Source of the DNA: Actinobacillus capsulatus DSM 19761
GTDB lineage: Bacteria; Pseudomonadota; Gammaproteobacteria; Enterobacterales; Pasteurellaceae
DNA length: 64,000 nt
Reading direction: 5' to 3'
Assembly: GCF_000374285.1 (NCBI RefSeq)
Contig: NZ_KB893930.1
Location: 124,001-188,000, forward strand
The stretch's first letter is position 1, and the number at the start of each line of letters is the position of its first letter. The notes under the pieces were generated by a model that was not told where the DNA came from, did not search any database, and saw only the letters and a program-made list of their open reading frames with translations. Position numbers and translations under genes: made by a program. Positions 9,476 through 18,201 of the stretch are shown here, piece after piece.

Positions 9476-10015
9476 ATGAAAAAGTCACTTTTACTTTTGC
9501 CATTAATGGTCTCGTTAGGATTAACCGCTTGTAATTCTTCTTCCGAATCTGAAGCAAGCGTAGCTGAAGCAGGTTCATCAACCACTTCTGCGATTCCAAC
9601 TTGGCAATCATCTGAAACTATTCAGGCAACGGATATGCCGGCTTCAATGAGCTCAGCACCAACTCACACAATCGGACAGACCTCAACAACTTACAATACG
9701 ATACCGACAACTTATAACACGGCTCCACAAGCGGTTACACAATCGCAGCCGGTAGCCGTTCAGCCTCAACCTGCTTCTGTGGCGCAATCTGAGACTATCG
9801 GTAATTGTCAGGTAGTTCGCGATAGTATGGGGACACCGGTATATGCGCAAATGATTAAAGGCTGTTATACCGACAGCAGCTATACGGTAGGCAAACGTGA
9901 TACGATGTATCTTATTTCCTACTTAACTGGTCAAACACCGACGCAAATTGCTGCATTGAATAACATCAGTACCACGACCAAGTTACAAGTTGGTCAAGTA
10001 CTGCGCGTAAGATAA
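9476..10015 (+). CDS. LysM-domain lipoprotein, NlpD-like without the M23 domain
   Basis: A 179-residue predicted lipoprotein: signal peptide MKKSLLLLPLMVSLGLTAC with lipobox LTAC, a Ser/Thr/Gln-rich linker (about 20-105), then a C-terminal LysM domain (about 125-178; SYTVGKRDTMYLIS...ALNNIS). The LysM part closely resembles that of nlpD downstream (both have PVYxQxxKGxY and IAALNN), and the linker shares WQS...MPASM with it. It lacks the peptidase domain. It probably binds peptidoglycan at the outer membrane. The linker contains an ACAAGCGGT uptake signal near 9728. AAGGAT lies 6-7 bases before the start. Confidence 0.85.
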   Translation: MKKSLLLLPLMVSLGLTACNSSSESEASVAEAGSSTTSAIPTWQSSETIQATDMPASMSSAPTHTIGQTSTTYNTIPTTYNTAPQAVTQSQPVAVQPQPASVAQSETIGNCQVVRDSMGTPVYAQMIKGCYTDSSYTVGKRDTMYLISYLTGQTPTQIAALNNISTTTKLQVGQVLRVR

Positions 10016-10095
10016 TATGCCAACATAATCATTTATTTAACGGCAGCCGTGATGACGACTGTCGTTTTATTCGTTTATAGATTTAGTAAAGCAAA

Positions 10096-10293
10096 ATGAA
10101 AAAAGTATTGTGTTTAATCCCGTTAGTGCTAGGTTTAGCCGCTTGTGGTTCAAATCAATCTGATTCAAAGGATGAGTTGGAACTAGCACCGGGCGTTATG
10201 CAACCTGTTTCAGGTTCTGGTGCAGAAGAAGGCAGTTATAGCTGGACTTCAGAAGTGGAATCAGCGCCAATGCCGGCATCGATGACTAAGTAA
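10096..10293 (+). CDS. Short lipoprotein resembling the NlpD N-terminus
   Basis: A 65-residue predicted lipoprotein: MKKVLCLIPLVLGLAAC (lipobox LAAC), then LAPGVMQPVSG and YSWTSEV...MPASM. The mature part matches the beginning of mature NlpD downstream (LSPGVIQPVSG, YGWQSD) and stops before any LysM or peptidase domain. It looks like a paralogue cut down to the anchor segment. Spacing to nlpD is 27 bases with AAAGGA ahead of the next start. It could be a real small lipoprotein or a relic of duplication. Confidence 0.7.
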   Translation: MKKVLCLIPLVLGLAACGSNQSDSKDELELAPGVMQPVSGSGAEEGSYSWTSEVESAPMPASMTK

Positions 10294-10320
10294 CCTATTT
10301 ATAAAAGGACACGTAACAAA

Positions 10321-11556
10321 ATGAAGAAATCGTTTCTCCTATTGCCTGTAGCCGCACTTATTTTAACTGCATGTAGTTCAAATGATCCAGCGCCGGTAGT
10401 GAGTGCAAAAGATAGCATGGAATTAAGCCCGGGTGTCATACAACCGGTATCTGGTATAGCACCAACCACTTACGGTTGGCAGTCTGATATTCAGCCGGCA
10501 TCAATGTCTACAACAATGGGAAATGCACCGGCAAGCGTGCCTGCTGTTTCTCAGCCAGTGGTAGCCAATCCGGTCATTACCGAGCAACCGGCTCAGCCTC
10601 AAACAGTCACAAAGATTGTTAAAAAGACAAAAACAGTGGAGAAAAAAGTAAATCAAAATTTCGAGATCCCGCGTGATGCGAATAATGCACCGGTATATAG
10701 CCAAATTCAAAAAGGCTTTTATGATGGTTCAACTTATACGGTACGTAAAGGCGATACCATGTTCTTGATTGCTTATATTATCGGTAAAGATGTAAAAGAA
10801 ATTGCCGCACTCAATAATATGAGTGAGCCGTATCAATTAACCGTAGGGCAAAAACTGAAAACAGGTAAATCGGCAACAGAAACAGTAACGGTAGAAGAAA
10901 AAGTGACGGTGCCGGTTGAGCCGAAAGTGACTTATCAGCAAGGTGCAAACGGAACCACTTATTCTTCTGACGGTAATATTACTGGCCCAGTAAAAGCAAG
11001 TACTGGTGCTGCTCCGGCTGTGACATCAGTGGCAAATAATGGTATTCAAGCTTCAGTAGGTACGGCTGCAACAGCAACATCCGGTGGTGTAGTGGCAACC
11101 GCAGCAACCGCTCCGGCTGTGCGTGCGACAACGGCAACTTCACCGAATTACTCTACATCAAATACGGTAGCTGCACCGGCTTCAAACTTTAAATGGCAAT
11201 GGCCGACAGCCGGTCGTGTTGTATCCGGTTTCTCTTCTGCAGAGGGCGGCAATAAAGGTATTGATATTGCAGGTTCTAAAGGTCAAGACGTAAAAGCGGC
11301 AGCGGCAGGTAAAGTTGTGTATGCAGGTAATGCTTTAGAAGGCTACGGTAACTTAATTATCATTAAACACAGCGATGATTTCTTAAGTGCTTACGCACAT
11401 AACGATAGCATCAAAGTAGATGAGCAAGATAATGTAAGTGCTGGCGAAACCATTGCGAAAATGGGTAGCACCGGCACCAATAGTAACAAACTTCATTTTG
11501 AAATTCGTTACAAAGGTAAGTCTGTTGACCCAACACGTTATTTACCGAAAAAATAG
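10321..11556 (+). CDS. nlpD: Murein hydrolase activator NlpD (LppB)
   Basis: Outer-membrane lipoprotein that activates the amidase AmiC for septal peptidoglycan splitting. It is 411 residues: signal peptide ending LTAC, low-complexity linker with a basic KIVKKTKTVEKKV stretch near 100, LysM domain (about 138-180), Ala/Thr-rich linker, and a C-terminal LytM/M23 domain (about 290-408). The peptidase site is degenerate in the usual NlpD way: GIDIAG lacks the first metal His, while LHFEIRYKGKSVDP is retained. This fits an activator rather than an enzyme. It is the last gene of the truD operon and is followed by a terminator. Confidence 0.94.
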   Translation: MKKSFLLLPVAALILTACSSNDPAPVVSAKDSMELSPGVIQPVSGIAPTTYGWQSDIQPASMSTTMGNAPASVPAVSQPVVANPVITEQPAQPQTVTKIVKKTKTVEKKVNQNFEIPRDANNAPVYSQIQKGFYDGSTYTVRKGDTMFLIAYIIGKDVKEIAALNNMSEPYQLTVGQKLKTGKSATETVTVEEKVTVPVEPKVTYQQGANGTTYSSDGNITGPVKASTGAAPAVTSVANNGIQASVGTAATATSGGVVATAATAPAVRATTATSPNYSTSNTVAAPASNFKWQWPTAGRVVSGFSSAEGGNKGIDIAGSKGQDVKAAAAGKVVYAGNALEGYGNLIIIKHSDDFLSAYAHNDSIKVDEQDNVSAGETIAKMGSTGTNSNKLHFEIRYKGKSVDPTRYLPKK

Positions 11557-11575
11557 TAATTTTTAGTTAAAATAT

Positions 11576-11609
11576 GACCGCTTGTGAGTGCGAACAAGCG
11601 GTCTTTTTT
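11576..11609 (+). terminator. nlpD terminator made of two uptake signals
   Basis: GACCGCTTGT and ACAAGCGGTC form a perfect 10-bp stem with an 8-base loop, followed by six T residues. Both arms are complete Actinobacillus-type uptake signals. Confidence 0.93.
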
Positions 11610-11624
11610 CATCAATTTTTTACA

Positions 11625-11987
11625 ATGCGAACATTATTACTCATCAACGTATGTATTGGCTTTCTGGCTTCTTGTGAAATTAACCAAGGAAGTATCGGTA
11701 TAAAACGAGACAAGTCCAGCTGCTTATCATCAAGCGGTTTTAGTTACTCATTTTTGCAGAAAGAATGTATACAACCTTTCAAGCTGGCGAATCTTCGTTT
11801 AGTTGATCCTATAAATAGTCAATTGGCGATTTATGTCGTCTTATCCGAAGATAAATCTCAAGCGGAATTATTTTCGGCAAACTTAGCGCAAGGCATAATT
11901 TTAGAAGCGGTAAAAGGCGGCTACTTATCAAAAGATAATCGAATCCGATTAATCAAGCGTGCCGAAGGTTGGAAAATTTATTTATAA
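11625..11987 (+). CDS. Small predicted lipoprotein, function unknown
   Basis: A 120-residue product from ATG 11625: MRTLLLINVCIGFLASC is a signal peptide with lipobox LASC. An earlier in-frame ATG at 11574 would translate through the nlpD terminator and hide the signal, so I reject it. The mature part has three further cysteines near its start (SSCLSSS, KECIQPF) and a mixed alpha/beta pattern. I do not recognise a family. There is no obvious ribosome binding site. It stands between nlpD and tag. Confidence 0.6.
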   Translation: MRTLLLINVCIGFLASCEINQGSIGIKRDKSSCLSSSGFSYSFLQKECIQPFKLANLRLVDPINSQLAIYVVLSEDKSQAELFSANLAQGIILEAVKGGYLSKDNRIRLIKRAEGWKIYL

Positions 11988-12039
11988 ATTAGCCCGCTTG
12001 TTATTTGAGAAGCGGTTGTTTTTATGAGGAAAATAGTAA

Positions 12040-12603
12040 ATGGTTACACGTTGTGGCTGGGTTGGCGAAAGTGAAATTTATATCAATTATCACGATCAAG
12101 AATGGGGTAAGCCTGAATTTGATAACCGCAAATTATTTGAAAAAATTTGTTTAGAAGGGCAGCAAGCGGGACTTTCTTGGATTACGGTTTTGAAAAAGCG
12201 TGAGGCTTACCGTCAGGCATTTTTCCAGTTTGATCCAGAGCGTATTTCACAAATGACGGAAGAAGATCTCGATCAACTTATGCAAAATGCCGGTTTGATT
12301 CGCCACCGCGCTAAACTGGAAGCGATTGTTAAAAATGCCAAGGCTTATCTTACTATGCAAGCAAATGGAGAAGATTTCAGCCGGTTTATCTGGGCATTTG
12401 TAGGTGGCAAACCACAAATTAATGATGTACCAGATTTATCAGTCGTACCGGCAAAAACGGAAGTTTCAGCTGCAATGTCGAAGGCGTTAAAAAAGAAAGG
12501 TTTTGTATTTGTCGGTGAAACCACGTGTTACGCCTTTATGCAATCGATGGGATTGGTGGATGATCACCTGAATGATTGCTGTTGCAAATTGAGCCAATCT
12601 TAA
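12040..12603 (+). CDS. tag: DNA-3-methyladenine glycosylase I
   Basis: Removes 3-methyladenine from alkylated DNA, starting base excision repair. The product is 187 residues, the same as E. coli Tag. The zinc ligands of the family are present: Cys5 (TRCGW), His18 (YHDQEWG), and His/Cys in DDHLNDC near the C-terminus. The substrate pocket GLSWITVLKKREAYR is also present. AGGAAA lies 10 bases upstream. It is convergent with hemH, with a shared hairpin between. Confidence 0.97.
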   Translation: MVTRCGWVGESEIYINYHDQEWGKPEFDNRKLFEKICLEGQQAGLSWITVLKKREAYRQAFFQFDPERISQMTEEDLDQLMQNAGLIRHRAKLEAIVKNAKAYLTMQANGEDFSRFIWAFVGGKPQINDVPDLSVVPAKTEVSAAMSKALKKKGFVFVGETTCYAFMQSMGLVDDHLNDCCCKLSQS

Positions 12604-12608
12604 AGGCT

Positions 12609-12633
12609 TGGCGCAAGTAGAGCACTTGCGCCA
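12609..12633. terminator. Hairpin between convergent tag and hemH
   Basis: A perfect 10-bp inverted repeat (TGGCGCAAGT / ACTTGCGCCA, loop of 5). T runs on either side are short, so it is probably a weak bidirectional terminator. Confidence 0.7.
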
Positions 12634-12642
12634 GCATTTTAC

Positions 12643-13608
12643 TTAGATCTTCGCTTCAATCAGCTTAGCTAATGCGTTGATATGATCTGCATTCGCATTA
12701 AGTGCCGGAATATAGCGATAAGATTGCCCGCCTGCGTTGAGGAAGTTTTCTTTGTTTTCCTCGGCAATTTCTTCTAATGTTTCCAAACAGTCTGCTGCAA
12801 AGCCAGCACAAATTACGGCAATTTTATTCACGCCTTGCTGTGGTAACCTTTCCAAGGTTTCATCTGTATAAGGTTGTAACCATTCTTCATCACCAAAACG
12901 AGATTGATAAGTTACCAACCATTGTTCGCCAGCAAGCGATAATTTGTCTGCGACTAATTGTGCGGTTTGCTGGCAATGCTCCGGATAAAAATCACCTTCA
13001 GTTTGATAGCGCTTAGGAATACCGTGGAACGAAAACAATAATTTTTCATCTTCAGCTAACTGAATCGTATTCGCTAGAGCCTGAATATAAAGCGGATCGT
13101 TGTGATAACTATGGATAAACTCAAACGGCACGATTTTACGCTGTTGAGCTAAACTGTGAGCAAAAGCATCTAACACCGAGGCGGTTGTGGTACTGCTGTA
13201 TTGCGGATAAAGTGGTAACACAATGATTTTATTCACACCAGCTTTAATTAAGCGGTCGGTTGCGCTTTTGATGCACGGATTACCATAGCTCATCCCAAGT
13301 TCCACCAAGACATTTTGGTTTTGTTGATTAAAGTAATCTTGTAGTGCTTGTTGTTGTTGGCGTGAAATGGCTAGTAGCGGTGAGCCTTGTTCTGTCCAGA
13401 TCTCACGATAAAGCTTCGCAACCTTGGGAGATCTTTTAGGTAAAATGATCCCGTTTAAGATTAGTTGCCATTTGAATTTAGGTAAGTCGATCACGCGCGG
13501 ATCACTTAAAAATTGTTTTAGATAGCGTTTTACCGCCGGAGCAGTAGGCTCGTCAGGAGTGCCAAGATTTGCAAGTAGTACGCCGATTTTGTTTGAAGTC
13601 ATGCTCAT
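12643..13608 (-). CDS. hemH: Ferrochelatase
   Basis: Inserts Fe2+ into protoporphyrin IX, the last step of haem synthesis. From the ATG at 13608 ([18 protein letters not shown]) the product is 321 residues, matching E. coli HemH; the reading frame upstream to 13665 has no homology. Family motifs are visible: LLANLGTP at the start, the catalytic His in [12 protein letters not shown], and the conserved Glu region [13 protein letters not shown]. The ribosome binding site is weak, and ATG 13602 is an alternative start. The gene diverges from rpmH. Confidence 0.95.
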   Translation of the reverse strand: MSMTSNKIGVLLANLGTPDEPTAPAVKRYLKQFLSDPRVIDLPKFKWQLILNGIILPKRSPKVAKLYREIWTEQGSPLLAISRQQQQALQDYFNQQNQNVLVELGMSYGNPCIKSATDRLIKAGVNKIIVLPLYPQYSSTTTASVLDAFAHSLAQQRKIVPFEFIHSYHNDPLYIQALANTIQLAEDEKLLFSFHGIPKRYQTEGDFYPEHCQQTAQLVADKLSLAGEQWLVTYQSRFGDEEWLQPYTDETLERLPQQGVNKIAVICAGFAADCLETLEEIAEENKENFLNAGGQSYRYIPALNANADHINALAKLIEAKI

Positions 13609-13770
13609 GTTCGTTTGAATAAGGATTAAAATAACTGAATTTTGCGTTAATTCGGATATGAACACAAATAGAATTTTTGCGTTAATTACAGAGGTAGGCG
13701 ATAATCTATACCAAGCGGTCTTTTTTCAGAAAAACTTTGCAAATAATTGAAGGGTATTTTGCTTTCGTCC

Positions 13771-13799
13771 TTGATTTTTATTTAATTTATCGGTAAAAT
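13771..13799 (+). promoter_or_regulatory. Promoter of rpmH-rnpA
   Basis: TTGATT and TAAAAT are separated by exactly 17 bases, about 77 bases before the rpmH start. Confidence 0.7.
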
Positions 13800-13875
13800 C
13801 GCGACTCTTTTTTATGGTTCCCGTTTGGCAAAGATTTAATTCCAGCCAACATATTTAAATATTTAGGTAATAGCA

Positions 13876-14010
13876 ATGAAACGTACATTTCAACCTTCTG
13901 TATTAAAACGTGCTCGTACTCACGGTTTCCGTACTCGTATGGCTACTAAAAACGGTCGTCAAGTTTTAGCACGTCGTCGTGCTAAAGGTCGTAAATCTTT
14001 ATCTGCATAA
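13876..14010 (+). CDS. rpmH: 50S ribosomal protein L34
   Basis: A 44-residue, very basic ribosomal protein: [20 protein letters not shown]... ending [10 protein letters not shown]. Length and sequence are typical. It starts the rpmH-rnpA-yidD cluster. dnaA is not adjacent in this window; the upstream neighbour is hemH on the other strand. Confidence 0.98.
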   Translation: MKRTFQPSVLKRARTHGFRTRMATKNGRQVLARRRAKGRKSLSA

Positions 14011-14041
14011 TTTGCAGGTAAAGCAAAGCCTTATCACATCA

Positions 14042-14407
14042 GTGAAAAAGCTAACTTTTTCTCGGGAGCTACGTTTGTTAGCTCCTATTCAATTTAAAGC
14101 TGTGTTCGAACAACCGCTTCGAGCTAGCACTCCCGAACTTACTATTCTCGCTCGCCATAATCGTCTTGATATTCCTCGTCTTGGTTTAACTGTTGCTAAA
14201 AAACATTTAAAGCGTGCTCACGATCGTAATCGTATTAAACGTATTGTGCGTGAAAGCTTTCGTTTAAAACAGCATGAATTACCAAGTGCAGATTTCGTGT
14301 TTGTGGCAAAAGGCGGTATCGGTAAGCTCAATAATGCCACTCTTTTTGTGATGCTGGAGAAGCTATGGGCTCGTCACATCCGTCTGGCGAACAAGCCGCA
14401 GGCGTAA
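14042..14407 (+). CDS. rnpA: Ribonuclease P protein component
   Basis: Protein subunit of RNase P, which matures tRNA 5' ends together with the M1 RNA. I choose the GTG at 14042 ([13 protein letters not shown]) because the family begins at this point; an in-frame GTG at 13979 would overlap rpmH. The product is 121 residues with the RNR signature [12 protein letters not shown]. The gene begins 31 bases after rpmH and overlaps yidD by 43 bases. Confidence 0.95.
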   Translation: MKKLTFSRELRLLAPIQFKAVFEQPLRASTPELTILARHNRLDIPRLGLTVAKKHLKRAHDRNRIKRIVRESFRLKQHELPSADFVFVAKGGIGKLNNATLFVMLEKLWARHIRLANKPQA

Positions 14408-14670
14408 AAGTAGCGCCTTCAATTGGGGCTCGTTTATTATTGTCATCAATCTATTTTTATCGTTATTGCATTAGTCCGTTAATTGGGCCTCGTTGTCGTT
14501 TTTATCCGACGTGCTCAACTTATGCGGTCGAGGCAATAAAGCTACATGGTGCAGTAAAAGGGGGGTGGCTAGCGACTAAACGTATTGCACGTTGTCACCC
14601 TTGGAGCGAAGGGGGGGAAGATCCGGTACCAGGTTGTTGTAGTAAACAACATTCGCACGAAGATCAGTAG
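14365..14670 (+). CDS. yidD: Membrane protein insertion efficiency factor YidD
   Basis: A 101-residue membrane-associated protein assisting YidC-dependent insertion. The core [19 protein letters not shown] and [14 protein letters not shown] is typical of YidD, with conserved cysteines. The start at 14365 has GGAG 7 bases upstream, inside rnpA. The N-terminus is about 15 residues longer than in E. coli. In most relatives yidC follows directly. Here a terminator and convergent glnA follow, so yidC must lie elsewhere. Confidence 0.93.
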   Translation: MGSSHPSGEQAAGVKVAPSIGARLLLSSIYFYRYCISPLIGPRCRFYPTCSTYAVEAIKLHGAVKGGWLATKRIARCHPWSEGGEDPVPGCCSKQHSHEDQ

Positions 14671-14686
14671 CTAAAATAGCAATAAG

Positions 14687-14713
14687 AAAGGCGCCCAAGC
14701 GGTCGCCTTTTTC
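14687..14713 (+). terminator. Terminator after yidD
   Basis: AAAGGCG and CGCCTTT pair around a 10-base loop that contains an AAGCGGT uptake-signal core; T residues follow. It may also serve glnA on the other strand. Confidence 0.75.
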
Positions 14714-14726
14714 GATCTTTTTGCAA

Positions 14727-16142
14727 TTATGCGTAGTACATTTCGAATTCTACCGGGTGTGGTGTCATATTTAAACGCTCAACTTCTTTACGGCGAATAT
14801 TGATATATGCATCCACGAATTCTTTCGAGAATACACTGCCTTGAGTTAAGAACTCATAATCAGCTTCAAGTGAATCTAACGCTTCTTCTAATGAGCTTGC
14901 CACTGCCGGAATTTCTTTAAGTTCTTCCGGTGGTAAGTCATAAAGGTTTTTATCCATTGCATCGCCCGGATGAATTTTATTAATAACACCGTCTAAACCT
15001 GCCATTAATAACGCCGCAAAACAGAGGTATGGGTTTGCTAACGGGTCCGGGAAGCGGGCTTCAACACGTGTTGCTTTCGGGCTGGTTACCGCTGGGATGC
15101 GAATTGATGCCGAACGGTTACTCGCTGAATAAGCTAATAATACTGGTGCTTCAAAGCCCGGTACTAAACGTTTGTATGAGTTTGTACTTGGGTTGGTAAA
15201 CGCATTTAATGCTTTTGCGTGTTTAATGATACCGCCGATATAATAAAGCGCAGTTTCAGATAAACCGGCATATTTGTCACCCATAAATACGTTTTTGCCG
15301 TCTTTGCTTAATGACATATTACAGTGCATGCCTGAGCCATTATCACCTGCAAACGGTTTTGGCATAAAGCAAGCTGTTTTACCGTGTTCTAACGCAACAT
15401 TTTGCACGACATATTTATAGATCTGTGTTTCGTCTGCTTTTAACGTTAGGCTGTTAAATTTAGTCGCAATTTCATTTTGACCTGCTGTCGCCACTTCGTG
15501 GTGGTGTGCTTCAACCACTAAGCCCATATCTTCTAAAATTAGGCACATCTCCGAACGAATATCGTGTGCCGAGTCGATTGGTGCGACTGCACAGTAACCG
15601 CCTTTTTTAAGTGGACGATAGCCTGTATTGCCGTCTTCATATTTACGATTTGTGTTCCAAGCCGCTTCAATATCATCAATTTTGTACGACACGTTGTTCA
15701 TACCAACGTTATAACGTACATCATCAAATAAGAAGAATTCCGGTTCCGGGCCGAACATTACGTTATCAGCGATACCGGTTGATTTCAGATAGTTTTCTGC
15801 ACGAATAGCAATTGAACGTGGGTCTCGGTCGTAAGATTGCATTGTGTTTGGGTCGTAGATGCTACAGCGGATAGTAAGAGTAGGGATTCGAGCGAAAGGG
15901 TCAACAACAGCGGTTTCAGCGATTGGCATTAAAAGCATATCGGCTTTATTGATTGCTTTCCAACCTTCAACAGATGAACCGTCGAACATTTTACCTTCTT
16001 CAAATAAGTCTTCTAAATCGTCACCGATTAAACTTACCGGGAGTGAAACACCGTGTTCTTTACCTTTGATATCGGTAAATTTTAACATTACGAATTTGAT
16101 ATCGTTATCTTTGATTAAATCAAATACTCTTTTTACAGACAT
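14727..16142 (-). CDS. glnA: Glutamine synthetase, type I
   Basis: Makes glutamine from glutamate, ammonia and ATP; cytosolic dodecamer. The start at 16142 ([10 protein letters not shown]) has AAGGAA upstream; the longer frame to 16319 is not coding. The product is 471 residues, the usual GlnA-I-beta length. Signatures: [18 protein letters not shown], the ATP region [14 protein letters not shown], and the adenylylation tyrosine in NLYDLPPEE near residue 399. glnB, glnE, ntrB and ntrC are not nearby in the window. Confidence 0.98.
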   Translation of the reverse strand: MSVKRVFDLIKDNDIKFVMLKFTDIKGKEHGVSLPVSLIGDDLEDLFEEGKMFDGSSVEGWKAINKADMLLMPIAETAVVDPFARIPTLTIRCSIYDPNTMQSYDRDPRSIAIRAENYLKSTGIADNVMFGPEPEFFLFDDVRYNVGMNNVSYKIDDIEAAWNTNRKYEDGNTGYRPLKKGGYCAVAPIDSAHDIRSEMCLILEDMGLVVEAHHHEVATAGQNEIATKFNSLTLKADETQIYKYVVQNVALEHGKTACFMPKPFAGDNGSGMHCNMSLSKDGKNVFMGDKYAGLSETALYYIGGIIKHAKALNAFTNPSTNSYKRLVPGFEAPVLLAYSASNRSASIRIPAVTSPKATRVEARFPDPLANPYLCFAALLMAGLDGVINKIHPGDAMDKNLYDLPPEELKEIPAVASSLEEALDSLEADYEFLTQGSVFSKEFVDAYINIRRKEVERLNMTPHPVEFEMYYA

Positions 16143-16536
16143 TGTGGAAGTTCCTTCAAGCGGGTTGATTTTCACAGGAATTTGCGAAAGTAAAAAGATA
16201 CAAGAATTTGAGAAAATTTTAAATAGATAAACAGATTTATTTGCAAAAATTTTCGATTCGAAAGTAAAAATCTTTCGAATGCTGTTTGTAACGGAACTTA
16301 ATCGTTTGTGTAAGGACAAAAGATAACCATCTGCGCAGAAAGCAGATGGTCTTAGTTACGAAATAGATTTATGGTCGGATCTCTACGAAAAAGAATCATT
16401 TGCATGAACTATTTAAAAGCTAATATGTCTATCTATACGTGCGGACTTGATTCTGACAGTTAAAAATTTTATTCATTATGTATCAAATGGGCTGGGCTTT
16501 ACACCTAGCCATTTTTATTTGTGTACGCTGTTTCGC
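16143..16536. other. glnA upstream region with possible plus-strand small RNA
   Basis: This 394-bp gap holds the glnA leader. It contains a 9-bp inverted repeat ACCATCTGC/GCAGATGGT near 16326-16351 and a plus-strand terminator at 16485-16517 that no plus-strand gene uses. I see no open reading frame worth calling. Confidence 0.5.
16485..16517 (+). terminator. Orphan plus-strand terminator hairpin
   Basis: AAATGGGCTGGG pairs with CCTAGCCATTT (one bulge, one G-T), followed by TTTATTT. Neighbouring genes are both on the minus strand. It could end an unannotated RNA or act weakly for cpdA. Confidence 0.6.
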
Positions 16537-17364
16537 TTAATAGCCTTTTGACTGGAAGTCCGGTAAAAAATCGTTCGAATTTAATCGCTTTACTTCGGTT
16601 TCTATCTTACCGTCTTCAAATAGACTGAGTTCTCGCCAGCCTTGCGGTAAGAGATCTAGAGTAAATTCATCGCAATTCGGCTTAAATTGAATGCAAGTTG
16701 AAGGGGTTGCCAACACACGATAACCTTTCCACTCGGCATCGACTTCTTGGTGAATATGTCCGTGTAAAATAGCTTTAACATACGGATATTGGCTCAGCAC
16801 TTTCGCCAGTGCCTCACTATTTTTTAAGCAATGCTGATCAAGCCATGCGGAATTAGTCGGCAAAATATTATGATGTAGTACAACTAAGGTATAACGTTCA
16901 GGATATTCAGCTAATTTGCTATTTAACCAAGCAAGTTGTCCGAAAGATAAATTGCCGCTAGGCGCGTTTGCGACTTGGCTGTTAAGTAAGAGTATTTGCC
17001 AATGCGAGCCTGCTAGAATTTGTTTTTCTGCTTGGATATGCGGATGCCTAGCTAAATAGAGGCTCATTTGCGGTTGTCTATCATGATTTCCCTCCAACCA
17101 AAAAATCGGTTTAGCAAGCGGTTTAACCATTTCTGCAAAACGATGGTAGGCTTCAGGATTGTGATCTTGGATAAGATCGCCGGTGGCAAGCACTAAATCG
17201 TAGTTAAATGAAGTTTGTCGGATTTGATCAAGTACCGCCTGAAAGCTGTCGGTCGTGTTTACGCCGAGTAATTTTTCATGCTCAGCGGAAAATAGATGGG
17301 GATCAGTGATTTGGAGTAGTCGCACAACAGGTTCCTTTTTACCTAGTGAATAAAAGCCGTTCAT
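16537..17364 (-). CDS. cpdA: 3',5'-cyclic-AMP phosphodiesterase CpdA
   Basis: Hydrolyses cAMP to AMP and so lowers CRP activity. The product is 275 residues, the same as E. coli CpdA. The calcineurin-like metallophosphatase motifs occur in order: DxH in ITDPHLF, GD in LATGDLI, GNHD, HH in VVLHHN, and GHIHQE. The conserved tail PSTCIQFKP is present. AAGGAG precedes the start. Its order with nudF on the same strand matches the enterobacterial nudF-yqiB-cpdA region, but yqiB is missing. crp is in the same window at 37252. Confidence 0.97.
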   Translation of the reverse strand: MNGFYSLGKKEPVVRLLQITDPHLFSAEHEKLLGVNTTDSFQAVLDQIRQTSFNYDLVLATGDLIQDHNPEAYHRFAEMVKPLAKPIFWLEGNHDRQPQMSLYLARHPHIQAEKQILAGSHWQILLLNSQVANAPSGNLSFGQLAWLNSKLAEYPERYTLVVLHHNILPTNSAWLDQHCLKNSEALAKVLSQYPYVKAILHGHIHQEVDAEWKGYRVLATPSTCIQFKPNCDEFTLDLLPQGWRELSLFEDGKIETEVKRLNSNDFLPDFQSKGY

Positions 17365-17516
17365 TATTTTTCTCCTTATTAAGCGACTACTTTTGTGCTC
17401 TCATGGTTCAATACTTTACTATGTTATTTTAGTTTATCAGCTATTGATGATTAAAAATGAGCGTTATGCCTCATTTTTCACAGAAATTTACGTTTTTTGA
17501 GCATTTATCCCACAAA

Positions 17517-17539
17517 TTCGCCCTCCAAAAGAGGGCGAA
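17517..17539 (-). terminator. Terminator after nudF
   Basis: TTCGCCCTC and GAGGGCGAA form a perfect 9-bp stem with a 5-base loop, 30 bases past the nudF stop. Confidence 0.7.
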
Positions 17540-17568
17540 AACTTTTAGTCAATCGAATAAACCGTTTC

Positions 17569-18192
17569 TTACTTTTGATATTTTTGATAATTAAGTTGCA
17601 GCCATTGTAAGCCGACAACCGCAATCACATTGTCAATTTTCCCTTCGCAAACCCATTGATAGGCTTGTTCACGGCTTACAACGTGTACCAAAATATCCTC
17701 GCCTTCTTCTTCTAAACCGTGTACCGCTCCCGATTGAACCGTTGAGCTATCGACTAAACCAAGGAATAAATGTAAACGCTCTAATTGTCCGCCCGGACTA
17801 TCCCAAATGCTCAGTGCGTGCTCCACTTTTTCTACGTATAAACCGGCTTCTTCTTGCGCTTCTCGGATTGCCACTTCAGCCGGATTTTCGTTACCTTTAT
17901 CTACCATGCCGGCAACCAGTTCCAGTAGCCAAGGCGATTTATTCGAATGAGGATCATAAGCACCGATACGAACCTGTTCTACTAATACCACGCTATCACA
18001 AACAGGATCATAGGCAATCAGCGCAGATGCTGCCCCTTTAATTAATAATTCACGTACAATTTCACTGCTCATTTCGCCGGAAAATAATTTATGGCGAAAG
18101 TGCATTTTTTTCAGTTCAAAATGCCCTTTATATACGGTTTCTTCTTTGAGTATATGCAAGTCGTGTTGTGAGAATTGAAGAATCTCAGCCAT
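17569..18192 (-). CDS. nudF: ADP-ribose pyrophosphatase (Nudix hydrolase)
   Basis: Cleaves ADP-ribose to AMP and ribose 5-phosphate. The product is 207 residues (E. coli NudF 209). The Nudix box is complete in order: G at GMVDKG, then REAQEEAGL. The pattern after it (PGGQLERLHLFLG) is typical of the ADPRase branch. TAAGGAA sits ahead of the ATG. psiE ends 9 bases upstream, so the two are probably co-transcribed. Confidence 0.95.
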   Translation of the reverse strand: MAEILQFSQHDLHILKEETVYKGHFELKKMHFRHKLFSGEMSSEIVRELLIKGAASALIAYDPVCDSVVLVEQVRIGAYDPHSNKSPWLLELVAGMVDKGNENPAEVAIREAQEEAGLYVEKVEHALSIWDSPGGQLERLHLFLGLVDSSTVQSGAVHGLEEEGEDILVHVVSREQAYQWVCEGKIDNVIAVVGLQWLQLNYQKYQK

Positions 18193-18201
18193 ATAAATTC
18201 C

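Noticed and set aside
11574-11624. Earlier start for the small lipoprotein after nlpD
   Set aside because: It would translate the nlpD terminator and remove the signal peptide from the N-terminus.
13609-13875. Replication origin near rpmH
   Set aside because: I see no cluster of DnaA boxes (TTATCCACA) and no dnaA or dnaN; the gap holds the rpmH promoter and a partial uptake signal.
15859-16230. 123-codon plus-strand frame opposite glnA
   Set aside because: Its complement is the highly conserved GlnA N-terminus; the translated product has no recognisable features.
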